Assembly (NCBI GenBank): GCA_938014335.1
Contig: CALLRP010000018.1
Location: forward strand, 1-64,000
DNA length: 64,000 bases
DNA from: an uncultured bacterium
GTDB lineage: Bacteria > Hydrogenedentota > Hydrogenedentia > Hydrogenedentales > Hydrogenedentaceae
Direction: 5' to 3'
The position numbers and the translations under genes are program-made. How positions within the stretch are numbered: position 1 is the stretch's first letter; every line of letters starts with the position of its first letter. The notes under the pieces are model-generated. The model had not been told where the DNA came from. It ran no database searches and saw nothing but the letters and a program-made list of their open reading frames with translations. Shown here in pieces: positions 54,780 through 62,758 of this stretch.

Positions 54780-54867
54780 TGGTATATAAATTGTAGTTCG
54801 TACATATAACTAAATAAGGATGAAAAAAAGTTAATATATAACTCAACTAAATATGAGGAGTTTAGCA

Positions 54868-56745
54868 ATGAACAAAAAGAATTTGTTAGCGCTGGTTTTA
54901 GTAACGCAAATCGTCCTGCTTTTGTCAGGATGTACCCCTAAAATTGGTGTAAGTCCTACTTCCATAGATTTTGGAACGGACTTAAAAGAAGCCAAAATTA
55001 AGGTGTGGAATGATAAATTTATCATTCTGAAAAAACTTGTATTTAAAGTAGAGAGTGATGTGGATTGGGTTACCGGAATTATGCCAACCCAAGATGTGAG
55101 TAAAAAGAGAAAAGATGTCAAAGAAGTTACTGTACTTGTTTCTCGAGTAGGATTATCTGCCGGTAAACATACAGGGAACTTAACTGTATCACAGGTTGAT
55201 CCTAAGACAGGCAAAAAAATAGCACCTCCTGTAAAAATAACTATTAAGATTACAGCAGAAGGAGGTAAAGGTACACAGGAAGGTGAAAATTCCATGCAAT
55301 CTGTTGAAAGTGTTTTAGAATCACTTGGTATAGGAGGAGGTGGTTCTAACTTTACATATAATGATGTTGTAAATAATTTAGAACAAATAAAAGCAAAATT
55401 ACAAGAAATATTAGGCTTTAATATTAATATAGAATTGTTAAGAGAATGTAGCAATACAATTCCTGTAGATTACTTTATTAGACAGGTTCCTGTACCAGGA
55501 GGAATAATTACAAATAATGGAACATTATATTTGTATTTTTCATCAGGTCCCTGTGAAGGAGGCGAAGGCGTAGTGGAAGGTACCCCGGAAGGCACTCCTG
55601 AAGGTGTAGTGGAAGGCACTCCTGAAGGTGTAGTAGAAGGTACCCCTGAAGGTACCCCGGAAGGCACTCCTGAAGGTGAAGGTGAAGGTGAAGGTGTCAT
55701 CGAACTAACTACAGTGCCTGATGTTATTGGATTAGAATTAACAGAAGCGACAGCCGAACTGCAGAGTGCATGGTTAACAGTTGGCGCAATAATAGAAGAA
55801 TGTAATGATGATTATCCTGCAGGTACAGTGTTTGATCAAGATCCTACAGGTGGCAATACAGTAGAAGTTGGAACGATAGTTAATTTATGGGTTTCTACAG
55901 GACCTTGCCCAGAAGGCGAAGGTACTCCCGAAGGTGTAGTGGAGGGAGAAGGTACTCCTGAAGGTACACCAGAAGGTACTCCGGAAGGTGAAGGCACTCC
56001 CGAAGGTGTAGTGGAAGGTACCCCTGAAGGTACCCCGGAAGGTGTAGTGGAGGGAGAAGGCACTCCCGAAGGTACACCAGAAGGTGAAGGAGAAGGAACT
56101 CCAGAAAATGTAAACGTACCTTATGTCGTTGGACTTCCTCAATCTACTGCAAATTCGCAAATTTTAGATGCAGGTTTAACTATTGGAGATGTAGTTTCTG
56201 CATGTAGTGATGATTATCCAATACCAGGTACAGTAATTTCTCAGTCCCCAGTGGGCGGGAATACTGTACCGTTAGGTACTCCAGTCGATTTAGTAGTATC
56301 ACTCGGTCCCTACACTACTATACCAGATGTAGTGGGAGAACAACTTACAAACGCTATAACAATATTAAGTACCTATGGCATATCGGTTGATAACATCATA
56401 ACAGTGTGTGACAATACTGCCCCTCTTAATTCGGTTTTAGCACAGGATCCAGGACCGGTCACCAACACATGTGAGATTGGTCCAGTCACAGTTGATTTAT
56501 ACATAGCGATATGTTGCCAATATGTAACATTTCCATATGTAGTTGGGAATAGTGAATCGTTAGCTGTAAATATATTGACAACACAAGGATATACAGTTGA
56601 TGACATTATTTATATCTGTGATGATATAGTGCCAGCCGGCTATGTAATAGACCAATATCCGCCGTCAGATTTGAATACTCCACCATTAATTAATACATGT
56701 AATCTTGATGTGGATCTGCTTATTTCAACGGGTCCGTGTAAATAA
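54868..56745 (+). CDS. Lipoprotein with BACON-like domain, EGTPEG low-complexity repeats and PASTA-type repeats
   Basis: 625 residues from the ATG at 54868, which has GAGGAG upstream; an ATG 15 bases earlier is inside that site. The signal peptide ends in a perfect lipobox LSGC (Cys22). Order: a BACON-like beta domain (about 25-130), a PASTA-like unit without the usual start (about 150-230), an acidic repeat block (55555-55695), a PASTA repeat (TVPDVIGLELTEA), a second acidic block (55911-56103), and three further PASTA-like repeats (VPYVVGLPQS, IPDVVGEQLT, FPYVVGNSES), each with a conserved Cys pair or acidic-Cys pattern. PASTA domains usually bind peptidoglycan. A surface or periplasmic adhesion or scaffold role is likely. 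A terminator follows directly. Confidence 0.85.
   Translation: MNKKNLLALVLVTQIVLLLSGCTPKIGVSPTSIDFGTDLKEAKIKVWNDKFIILKKLVFKVESDVDWVTGIMPTQDVSKKRKDVKEVTVLVSRVGLSAGKHTGNLTVSQVDPKTGKKIAPPVKITIKITAEGGKGTQEGENSMQSVESVLESLGIGGGGSNFTYNDVVNNLEQIKAKLQEILGFNINIELLRECSNTIPVDYFIRQVPVPGGIITNNGTLYLYFSSGPCEGGEGVVEGTPEGTPEGVVEGTPEGVVEGTPEGTPEGTPEGEGEGEGVIELTTVPDVIGLELTEATAELQSAWLTVGAIIEECNDDYPAGTVFDQDPTGGNTVEVGTIVNLWVSTGPCPEGEGTPEGVVEGEGTPEGTPEGTPEGEGTPEGVVEGTPEGTPEGVVEGEGTPEGTPEGEGEGTPENVNVPYVVGLPQSTANSQILDAGLTIGDVVSACSDDYPIPGTVISQSPVGGNTVPLGTPVDLVVSLGPYTTIPDVVGEQLTNAITILSTYGISVDNIITVCDNTAPLNSVLAQDPGPVTNTCEIGPVTVDLYIAICCQYVTFPYVVGNSESLAVNILTTQGYTVDDIIYICDDIVPAGYVIDQYPPSDLNTPPLINTCNLDVDLLISTGPCK
55555..55695 (+). 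repeat. In-frame EGTPEG/EGVVEG coding repeat block 1
   Basis: About 47 codons are built from EG-TP-EG and EG-VV-EG hexapeptide modules, 18 bases each, ending in alternating EG pairs. Codons vary between units (ggt/ggc, acc/act), so the protein sequence is more conserved than the DNA. It links two PASTA-like domains. Confidence 0.85.
55911..56103 (+). repeat. In-frame EGTPEG/EGEG coding repeat block 2
   Basis: About 64 codons of the same glutamate-glycine modules (EGTPEG, EGVVEG, EGEG) as block 1, in a different order. It is a second extended, strongly acidic linker in the same lipoprotein. Unit order differs between the blocks, as expected for repeat expansion and slippage. Confidence 0.85.
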
Positions 56746-56765
56746 GTAAGATTACAGATAATTTT

Positions 56766-56797
56766 AGGTCTCTGACTTTGAAAAAGGTCAGAGACCT
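56766..56797 (+). terminator. Rho-independent terminator after the PASTA lipoprotein gene
   Basis: AGGTCTCTGAC at 56766-56776 pairs perfectly with GTCAGAGACCT at 56787-56797. A G-T and two A-T pairs extend the stem to 14 pairs around a GAAA tetraloop at 56780-56783. The tail TCTTTATTTAT is T-rich. It lies 20 bases after the stop codon. Confidence 0.9.
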
Positions 56798-56827
56798 TCT
56801 TTATTTATAGTAAAAATTTTAAGAATA

Positions 56828-56836
56828 TGTTATAAT
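56828..56836 (+). promoter_or_regulatory. Extended -10 promoter candidate for the HExxH surface protein
   Basis: TG, one base, then a perfect TATAAT at 56831-56836, just after the terminator and 31 bases before the start codon at 56867. The -35 region is weak. The gene is therefore probably transcribed separately from the PASTA lipoprotein. Confidence 0.5.
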
Positions 56837-56866
56837 AAATAAAATACTTGAGGAAGGAAAATTATT

Positions 56867-58609
56867 ATGATAAGTAAAATCTTACAAAGCAAAAGTCTTT
56901 TATTATTTTTCTTTATCTGTTTATTTTCAATGGGTTCGTTTTCTCAGGAAATTCAAGCAATTATAGCCTACTCAGACGGAACGATTACTCAATTGACAGA
57001 AGCGAACAAAAAGTCTATTTTTGGGGATGAAACAATCCAGGAGAAGGATCTATTTACTTCCTATGGGATTACATTCAATATAACATATCAAGATATTAAT
57101 ACAGGTTTTAATGATCCAACATTAGGTTTACAGAGAAAGGCCATATTACAAAATGCATTGGAATATGTAGCAAGTGTATTAAATACCCCCGGAGGAAAGA
57201 TAGATATAAATGTGTCATCTGTTTATTTAGCAGGACAATATTTAGCCAATGCAGGTCCTATTGTTGTATGGAGTTTACCTTTAACACCCGGCATTAATAA
57301 TGGTTGTGTGTTTCAACATTTATTAAATGGAAGTGTAGACCCTAATGGTCCCAGTTATCCGGATATGCAATTAACTGTAAACTGGAATTATAACTATTAT
57401 TTAGGAACGGGAGAACCAGGACCCACACAATTTGATCTGTTATCGATACTTATTCATGAAATAACACATGGGATTGGTTTCTTAGCATCTATTGCTTATA
57501 ATGACACCGTTTGTGGTGGTTCAAGACCCAATGGAACCGGTTGGACAGGAAGTCAACCGGATATTTACTCAGCCATGGATACTTTTTTAGTAACAGGAAA
57601 TGGTAATTATTTTATAAATTCATCGTTTTATTATATCGGACAAAATAGTTATTTCCTGGGTGGTGATAACGGAGTTTATTGTGCAGGTCTCGAAGCTACT
57701 TCTGTATGGGGGACAAGACCTCGGATTTATGCACCCTCAACTTTTCAATGTGGAAGTAGCATTAGTCATTGGAATTCTTTAGGTGGCGTAATGGACCCAT
57801 CCATAGCCCCCGGCATTAAAAAGAGGAATTATTTACCTTTTGAAGTAGCTTTTCTTCGGGATATAGGTTATATCAATGCAAGCATACCTACTGGCGAAGG
57901 AGAGGGAGTTTTAGAAGGTGAAGGGATAACAGAAGGCGAGGGGATAATTGAAGGAGAACCTTTTGAATGTAATTATATAACTGATTGTCCCGATTTTTAT
58001 GGTGAAGGAAATCTTTTCTATGTAGAGTTATCAAATAGATTAGGCAATCCAACTATTAATTGGAATACCTCTGACCTGGACGGCACAGGTATTCCCGATT
58101 ACTGGGAAATGGAGTTATTGAAAAAAGTTTTATGTCAGCCTAGTGTATATTGGCGATTAAGTGCTACTTGTGTATACTTAGAAAACTTAGCAAAACTAAG
58201 ATTAGAACCTCAATATACATTGTGGTTGCAACCTTATGAACATGTTATTGCAGGTTTGCTTTCGATAAGTAGTGAGTTCCAATCTGTATTTGAGATACTT
58301 AATCTTGTAAATGTATATGAAACAATAAAAAGTGTAGAAAAAACATCTCATGAACTTTTATCCGGTTTAGGTGATGCTGATAGAGATGGTTACTCTAATC
58401 GAACAGAGTATAATAATTGCATCAATTTTGGGTTAGGACTAAATGATTATTTAATTGTCGTGTTACACCCTGATTTAAATGGAACAGAATCGCCCCACGA
58501 AGCTCTACCTATTACTCATATTGTATATATATTACCTATTTCCATATTTATTGCAGTAATAGGATTTATTATTTTACTAAAAAAACGAATTGTGTTTAAT
58601 CAAAAATAA
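56867..58609 (+). CDS. Secreted HExxH metalloprotease-like protein with EGEGE linker and C-terminal membrane anchor
   Basis: 580 residues. A signal peptide occupies about 1-27 (LLLFFFICLFSMGSFSQE). A catalytic-like domain spans about 60-345, with HEITHGIGF (His197, Glu198, His201), the zinc-protease signature, and Cys-rich loops. A glutamate-glycine linker follows (about 345-365, EGEGVLEGEGITEGEG). The C-terminal half is helical and contains a calcium-loop-like DADRDGYSNRTEY. The end is a transmembrane helix (IVYILPISIFIAVIGFIILL) followed by basic KKR, like a cell-surface sorting or anchoring tail. The usual third histidine of the metzincin motif is Ala here. A strong GAGGAAGGA site is present. 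Confidence 0.8.
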   Translation: MISKILQSKSLLLFFFICLFSMGSFSQEIQAIIAYSDGTITQLTEANKKSIFGDETIQEKDLFTSYGITFNITYQDINTGFNDPTLGLQRKAILQNALEYVASVLNTPGGKIDINVSSVYLAGQYLANAGPIVVWSLPLTPGINNGCVFQHLLNGSVDPNGPSYPDMQLTVNWNYNYYLGTGEPGPTQFDLLSILIHEITHGIGFLASIAYNDTVCGGSRPNGTGWTGSQPDIYSAMDTFLVTGNGNYFINSSFYYIGQNSYFLGGDNGVYCAGLEATSVWGTRPRIYAPSTFQCGSSISHWNSLGGVMDPSIAPGIKKRNYLPFEVAFLRDIGYINASIPTGEGEGVLEGEGITEGEGIIEGEPFECNYITDCPDFYGEGNLFYVELSNRLGNPTINWNTSDLDGTGIPDYWEMELLKKVLCQPSVYWRLSATCVYLENLAKLRLEPQYTLWLQPYEHVIAGLLSISSEFQSVFEILNLVNVYETIKSVEKTSHELLSGLGDADRDGYSNRTEYNNCINFGLGLNDYLIVVLHPDLNGTESPHEALPITHIVYILPISIFIAVIGFIILLKKRIVFNQK

Positions 58610-58624
58610 ATTAACGAAAAGAAA

Positions 58625-59743
58625 TCATTTTGTAGCGTAATTACGCAGAATAGTTAAAATTTCGTTGGCTGTGTTTTCCCATGTAAATAGTTTAGCTTTT
58701 TCCAATCCTTTGATTGATAATTCCTTTTGGAGGGTTTTACTTGATAGTATTTCATAAAGATTTTGGGAAATTTCATTTACATCATATGGATTAACAAGGA
58801 CACCACAGTCTCCAACAATCTCAGGAATTGAGGAACAATTAGAGGCGAGTACAGGCGTTCCACAATTCATAGCCTCGATTACGGGAAGACCAAAACCCTC
58901 CCATAAAGAAACCAAAACAAGAACAGTAGCAGAACTTACCAGTGCAATTTTTTCTCCCTCATTTTCGAGGTAACCCAAGTAATGTATTTTGTGTGCATAT
59001 TTACTATCTTGTATTTTCTTTAATATAGGTTCATATAACCATCCTAAACTTCCGACGATGACCAGATGATGGGGTAAATCCGTATGCTTATCACACAATT
59101 CCTCGTAAGCTTCGATAAGCCGAACAATATTTTTTCGGGGTTGAATCCTCCCTAAGTAAAGAATATATGGGGCTTGAAGTTTATATTTTTCCCTCGCTTT
59201 ATTTTGTTCCTCTTCTGATGATTTTGATACTTTATCACTCACTCCTAAATAAACTCTATGCAATCTGTTTTTTATTTGGGGAAACAATTTAAGGATAGAG
59301 TTTCTCGACGACTCACTAATTGTTATAAATAGTTGATTTGTTCGGATTGCTAAATTCAATTGAAGTTTTGCTTTAATTCGAGCAAAGCATGTAAATTCAT
59401 GTGGAAAATCATAATAGGCAATATCAAAAATAGTACATGCTTTAGGGCATTTACCCCAAAAAGGCGTTTGTAATGAAGGAGAATAAAAAATGTCGGGAGG
59501 ATTAGAATTTAATTCTTTAGGTAATACCGTCTGTGTCCAGAATTTTTTGTTTTTTAAAACCTTTATTTCAATATTTTCCATCTCTTTTATCGGAAAGAAA
59601 GATTGAGGCGTGCGGTCTAAGTATATCCTTAATTTATCATTATTTAATAAAGGAACCATAGCTTTCAGTAGTTCGTAGCAGAATTGACCACTACCTACTT
59701 TATGCACGTCATTTGCTAATCTACCATCAAAACCAATAATCAT
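58625..59743 (-). CDS. GT4-family glycosyltransferase
   Basis: 372 residues, GT-B fold. The N-terminal lobe begins MIIGFDGRLANDVHKVGSGQ, with the glycine-rich loop typical of GT4 enzymes. The C-terminal donor lobe has YILYLGRIQPRKNIVRLIEA and SLWEGFGLPVIEAMNCGTPV, the full EX7E motif. It probably adds a hexose to a polysaccharide or glycolipid precursor. It converges with the HExxH protein gene, 15 bases away, and is divergent from the AAA+ fusion gene. Confidence 0.9.
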   Translation of the reverse strand: MIIGFDGRLANDVHKVGSGQFCYELLKAMVPLLNNDKLRIYLDRTPQSFFPIKEMENIEIKVLKNKKFWTQTVLPKELNSNPPDIFYSPSLQTPFWGKCPKACTIFDIAYYDFPHEFTCFARIKAKLQLNLAIRTNQLFITISESSRNSILKLFPQIKNRLHRVYLGVSDKVSKSSEEEQNKAREKYKLQAPYILYLGRIQPRKNIVRLIEAYEELCDKHTDLPHHLVIVGSLGWLYEPILKKIQDSKYAHKIHYLGYLENEGEKIALVSSATVLVLVSLWEGFGLPVIEAMNCGTPVLASNCSSIPEIVGDCGVLVNPYDVNEISQNLYEILSSKTLQKELSIKGLEKAKLFTWENTANEILTILRNYATK

Positions 59744-59921
59744 TTTTATCTCTCAAAAAATATTTTATTTACTATAAAAAAAATGATACAATTTGAAATG
59801 CGAAAATTAATATTTGATATGAGTAAATTCTTTACAAATATAGCGATATTATAATATTATAATTATGACTATGTTATCAATTAATTTTGTGATCTAAATT
59901 ATGATTTAAGAAGGGACTAAA

Positions 59922-62672
59922 ATGCTAAGTTGGCGGAAAAGTTCAGAAACCGAGCTTACAAATGATGCAAAAGCAAAATCAACTACTGAAAAGAAGGTAG
60001 AGTCTCGAAGTAAAAGCCAAGAAACACATGAAACCCGTGGAGGAGTAGCACACAAAAGATTAGGTGACTTACTACTTGAGGAAAAGTTAATAACCCTCGA
60101 ACAGTTAGCAGAGGCGTTAAAAATACAATCAGAAGAAGGCGGTTTTTTAGGTAGGATATTAGTTGATAAAGGTTTTATTAAACAAGAAGTGGTATCTGCT
60201 TGTTTAGCGAAACAATGTAAAATACCTCATATTAATCTTGTTGAATATGATATTTCACAAGAAGTTATAAAATTAGTACCGGAAGAACTCTGCAGAAAAA
60301 AGTATTTACTCCCTATAGATAAATTAGGGCGTATTCTGACCGTGGCCATGGTTGACCCATTAGATACGAATGCATTAGATGAAGTGAAAAGTTACTGCCC
60401 CGATTTAAGAATAAAGCCAATTTTGTGCAGTTGGGACGATTTAAACAGAGCTTTTGAAAAAGCATTCCGTAATAAGAATCAAAATAGTGATGTGATATCT
60501 GTTTTAGATTCAGAGTCTTTTCCCTCAAAAGAAATAGAAACGATATCGGAAGAGAAAGAAGGAACTGGCGAAGGAGAAACTCTTCTTCCTGAAAATGTAT
60601 TAGAGGAAGTGGAAAAGATAGTAGAACAGAAAAAACTTCCCGATGATACTATTAGGACAGAGGGTATAAAAAAAGATAAGGGAATTAGACACATTGAGGA
60701 GCCAACTATTACTACTCCCATAGCAACGGAAGTCGTTATTGATACATCTGTAGTACAGGCAATCCGTGAACTACCCAAGATTCTTTCAGAATCTATTCGT
60801 GATTCCTTGACACAAGTGAATATAAATATTCCCTCTCCTTCTATTCCTTCTTCTCCTCCTGTTTCAGAGGAACGACTTACTGAATTAATTAGAGAATTAA
60901 ACACTACATACAAAGAATCCATTACTCAGGTTGCTCAGAATATATATTCTAAAATAAATGAGGACATGTCACGAGGACAATCACAAATTACAGATGCTAT
61001 AAAAGATAATATTGTAAATGTTTTTGAGCAAGCCATTTCTACAATGGTCCACCAACTAAAAGAAGAAATATCTATACGGGAGAAAAATTTTCAGACAAAT
61101 GTGGAACAATTAGCAGGAGTAATACGAACTGGTATAAGCGAATTATCTAACCAATTATTTAGTTCTGTATCTAATGAGATACAAAACTCTACACAGATTA
61201 TCGAACAAATCCCGGAAAAAGTATCTAAATCTATAGAAAAAGTTATCGAGAAAGTAGAAATTACCGATCAAAAACTCGCATCTCAAATAGCCACTCCTGA
61301 GAAAACACAAGAAATACTTTTTGCCGTAAGAGATTCCATTGTAAGTGGACTGCAAACGACACTGGAATCCTCAATAAATAAATTAGTTGAAGAGTTAAAG
61401 GAGAGTGCAGAAATAGGAGAACCTGACCCTACTCTATTAAATCTTACAGAAGCAATAAAAAAATTAGATGAAGCCATTATTGAAAATCGCCGAGCCCAGG
61501 AGTCGCAAGTAGAGAAGTTTACACAGATTACCGAGACTGTACTACAATCCATTCATCACACAACCACACAAGCCATTAAAGAAATTTTAAAAGATAGGGA
61601 GAAAGAACGTTTAGAGATAAAAGAAGAAAAACCCAAAACAGATCCATTGGTGCCAGAATTAAAAGAAGTAGTTAAACAACTCAAAGAGTCCGTACAAAAA
61701 ACACAAGAAATACACGGTGCACAAACAGAAAAAATAGCCCGTTTAACAGAAACAACATTAGAATCCGTTCAACAAACCGCTCAATTAGTTGAGACATTAA
61801 CAATTATGGAAGGGAAAAGAATAGAAACTATAGAGGAGAAAAAACGGCGATTATCTGCTGTTGCTCCTTTTGGAAATAGTTCAAGTGTTCCTCCAGAAGA
61901 AGTAGAAGAATCGGATAAGGAAGTCTGGAAAGCTCTTGAATCCGAACAGCCATTAGAAACGCTCACCTTTGATAATTTTTTCCCAGGTTCGGTGAATGCA
62001 TTTACATTCAAACTGAGTAAAGCAGTGGCAGAAAATCCAGGGACGGAATATAATCCTTATTTTTTGTATGGAAATGTGGGAATTGGGAAAACCCATCTTA
62101 TCAGTGCTATTGGTAATGGGATACTCAAAAAGCATCCCAAAATGAGAGTGGGTTATGTTTCAGCAAGTCATTTTTCGCGCAGATTGAACGAAGCCTTAAA
62201 AGAAGGGGCATTAGACCTATTTCGTGAAAATTATTGTCATTGGGATGTATTAATCCTCGATGATATCCAATTCTTAGGCGGAAAAGTAGAGGCGCAAGAA
62301 GAATTCTTCCATGTATTTAATGTGCTCCATCAGAGTAGAAGACAAATTATCATTGCCAGTGATAAAGCACCTGACCGTTTGGGTATGTTAGAACAGCGAT
62401 TAGTTTCACGCTTTTCCAGTGGTATCGTTGCAGAATTGAAATCACCCGAATGGGAAACTCGAATGCAAATTTTACGAAATCAAATAAAAGAAGCAGGTGT
62501 GCAGGTTCCTGAAGAGGTCTTAGGTCTTATTGCTATGCGTGTTCCAAATGATGTCCGTAAAATGATGGGTTCATTAAAGAAAATTATCGCCTTTGCTAAA
62601 TTGGTTGGACAAAACATTACCTGTGAAATGGCAGATGAAATATTAAGTCATTTAGGAGTCGTGGCGGCATAA
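59922..62672 (+). CDS. MshE/GspE N-domain, coiled-coil and DnaA-type AAA+ ATPase fusion protein
   Basis: 916 residues. Residues about 44-185 form a GspE/MshE N-terminal domain with two 24-residue motifs: Arg46-Leu47-Gly48 to Gln69, and Gly77 to Gln98, the pattern of cyclic-di-GMP-binding MshEN domains. Residues about 200-655 are charged, helical and coiled-coil-like. Residues about 675-916 match DnaA domain III: FDNFFPGSVN, Walker A GNVGIGKT (Gly717-Thr724), Walker B LILDDIQF (Asp780-Asp781), sensor 1 IIIASDKAP, arginine finger Arg830 in LEQRLVSRF, and sensor 2 in NDVRKMMGSLKKI. The DnaA domain IV DNA-binding helix-turn-helix is absent, so this is not the replication initiator. It precedes a pilus/secretion ATPase gene. 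Confidence 0.88.
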   Translation: MLSWRKSSETELTNDAKAKSTTEKKVESRSKSQETHETRGGVAHKRLGDLLLEEKLITLEQLAEALKIQSEEGGFLGRILVDKGFIKQEVVSACLAKQCKIPHINLVEYDISQEVIKLVPEELCRKKYLLPIDKLGRILTVAMVDPLDTNALDEVKSYCPDLRIKPILCSWDDLNRAFEKAFRNKNQNSDVISVLDSESFPSKEIETISEEKEGTGEGETLLPENVLEEVEKIVEQKKLPDDTIRTEGIKKDKGIRHIEEPTITTPIATEVVIDTSVVQAIRELPKILSESIRDSLTQVNINIPSPSIPSSPPVSEERLTELIRELNTTYKESITQVAQNIYSKINEDMSRGQSQITDAIKDNIVNVFEQAISTMVHQLKEEISIREKNFQTNVEQLAGVIRTGISELSNQLFSSVSNEIQNSTQIIEQIPEKVSKSIEKVIEKVEITDQKLASQIATPEKTQEILFAVRDSIVSGLQTTLESSINKLVEELKESAEIGEPDPTLLNLTEAIKKLDEAIIENRRAQESQVEKFTQITETVLQSIHHTTTQAIKEILKDREKERLEIKEEKPKTDPLVPELKEVVKQLKESVQKTQEIHGAQTEKIARLTETTLESVQQTAQLVETLTIMEGKRIETIEEKKRRLSAVAPFGNSSSVPPEEVEESDKEVWKALESEQPLETLTFDNFFPGSVNAFTFKLSKAVAENPGTEYNPYFLYGNVGIGKTHLISAIGNGILKKHPKMRVGYVSASHFSRRLNEALKEGALDLFRENYCHWDVLILDDIQFLGGKVEAQEEFFHVFNVLHQSRRQIIIASDKAPDRLGMLEQRLVSRFSSGIVAELKSPEWETRMQILRNQIKEAGVQVPEEVLGLIAMRVPNDVRKMMGSLKKIIAFAKLVGQNITCEMADEILSHLGVVAA

Positions 62673-62706
62673 AAAATAAAGAAATATAAAACGTGTCAAT
62701 TTAGGT

Positions 62707-62712
62707 TATAAT
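62707..62712 (+). promoter_or_regulatory. -10 box candidate for the PilB/GspE ATPase gene
   Basis: A perfect TATAAT lies 46 bases upstream of the GTG start at 62759, in an 86-base gap. No convincing -35 box is visible, so a separate promoter is only possible. Read-through from the fusion gene is also plausible. Confidence 0.3.
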
Positions 62713-62758
62713 ATATACATAAATAGAGTAAAAGTTGTATTTATTTAGGAGATTTTGC

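Noticed and set aside
55470-56077. Proline/serine- and threonine-rich minus-strand open frames
   Set aside because: They are the reverse complement of the Glu-Gly coding repeats, lack ribosome sites and lie within a well-supported lipoprotein gene.
55555-56103. CRISPR array or tandem non-coding repeats
   Set aside because: The repeats keep one open reading frame, encode EGTPEG modules and have no spacers of constant length.
60479-60922. A 147-residue minus-strand open frame within the AAA+ fusion gene
   Set aside because: It is a serine-rich shadow of the coiled-coil region, with no ribosome site or family.
59922-62672. Chromosomal replication initiator dnaA or an origin of replication here
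   Set aside because: The AAA+ domain lacks the DnaA domain IV helix-turn-helix, and the protein carries an unrelated N-terminal domain. No cluster of DnaA boxes or dnaN/gyrB neighbours is visible.
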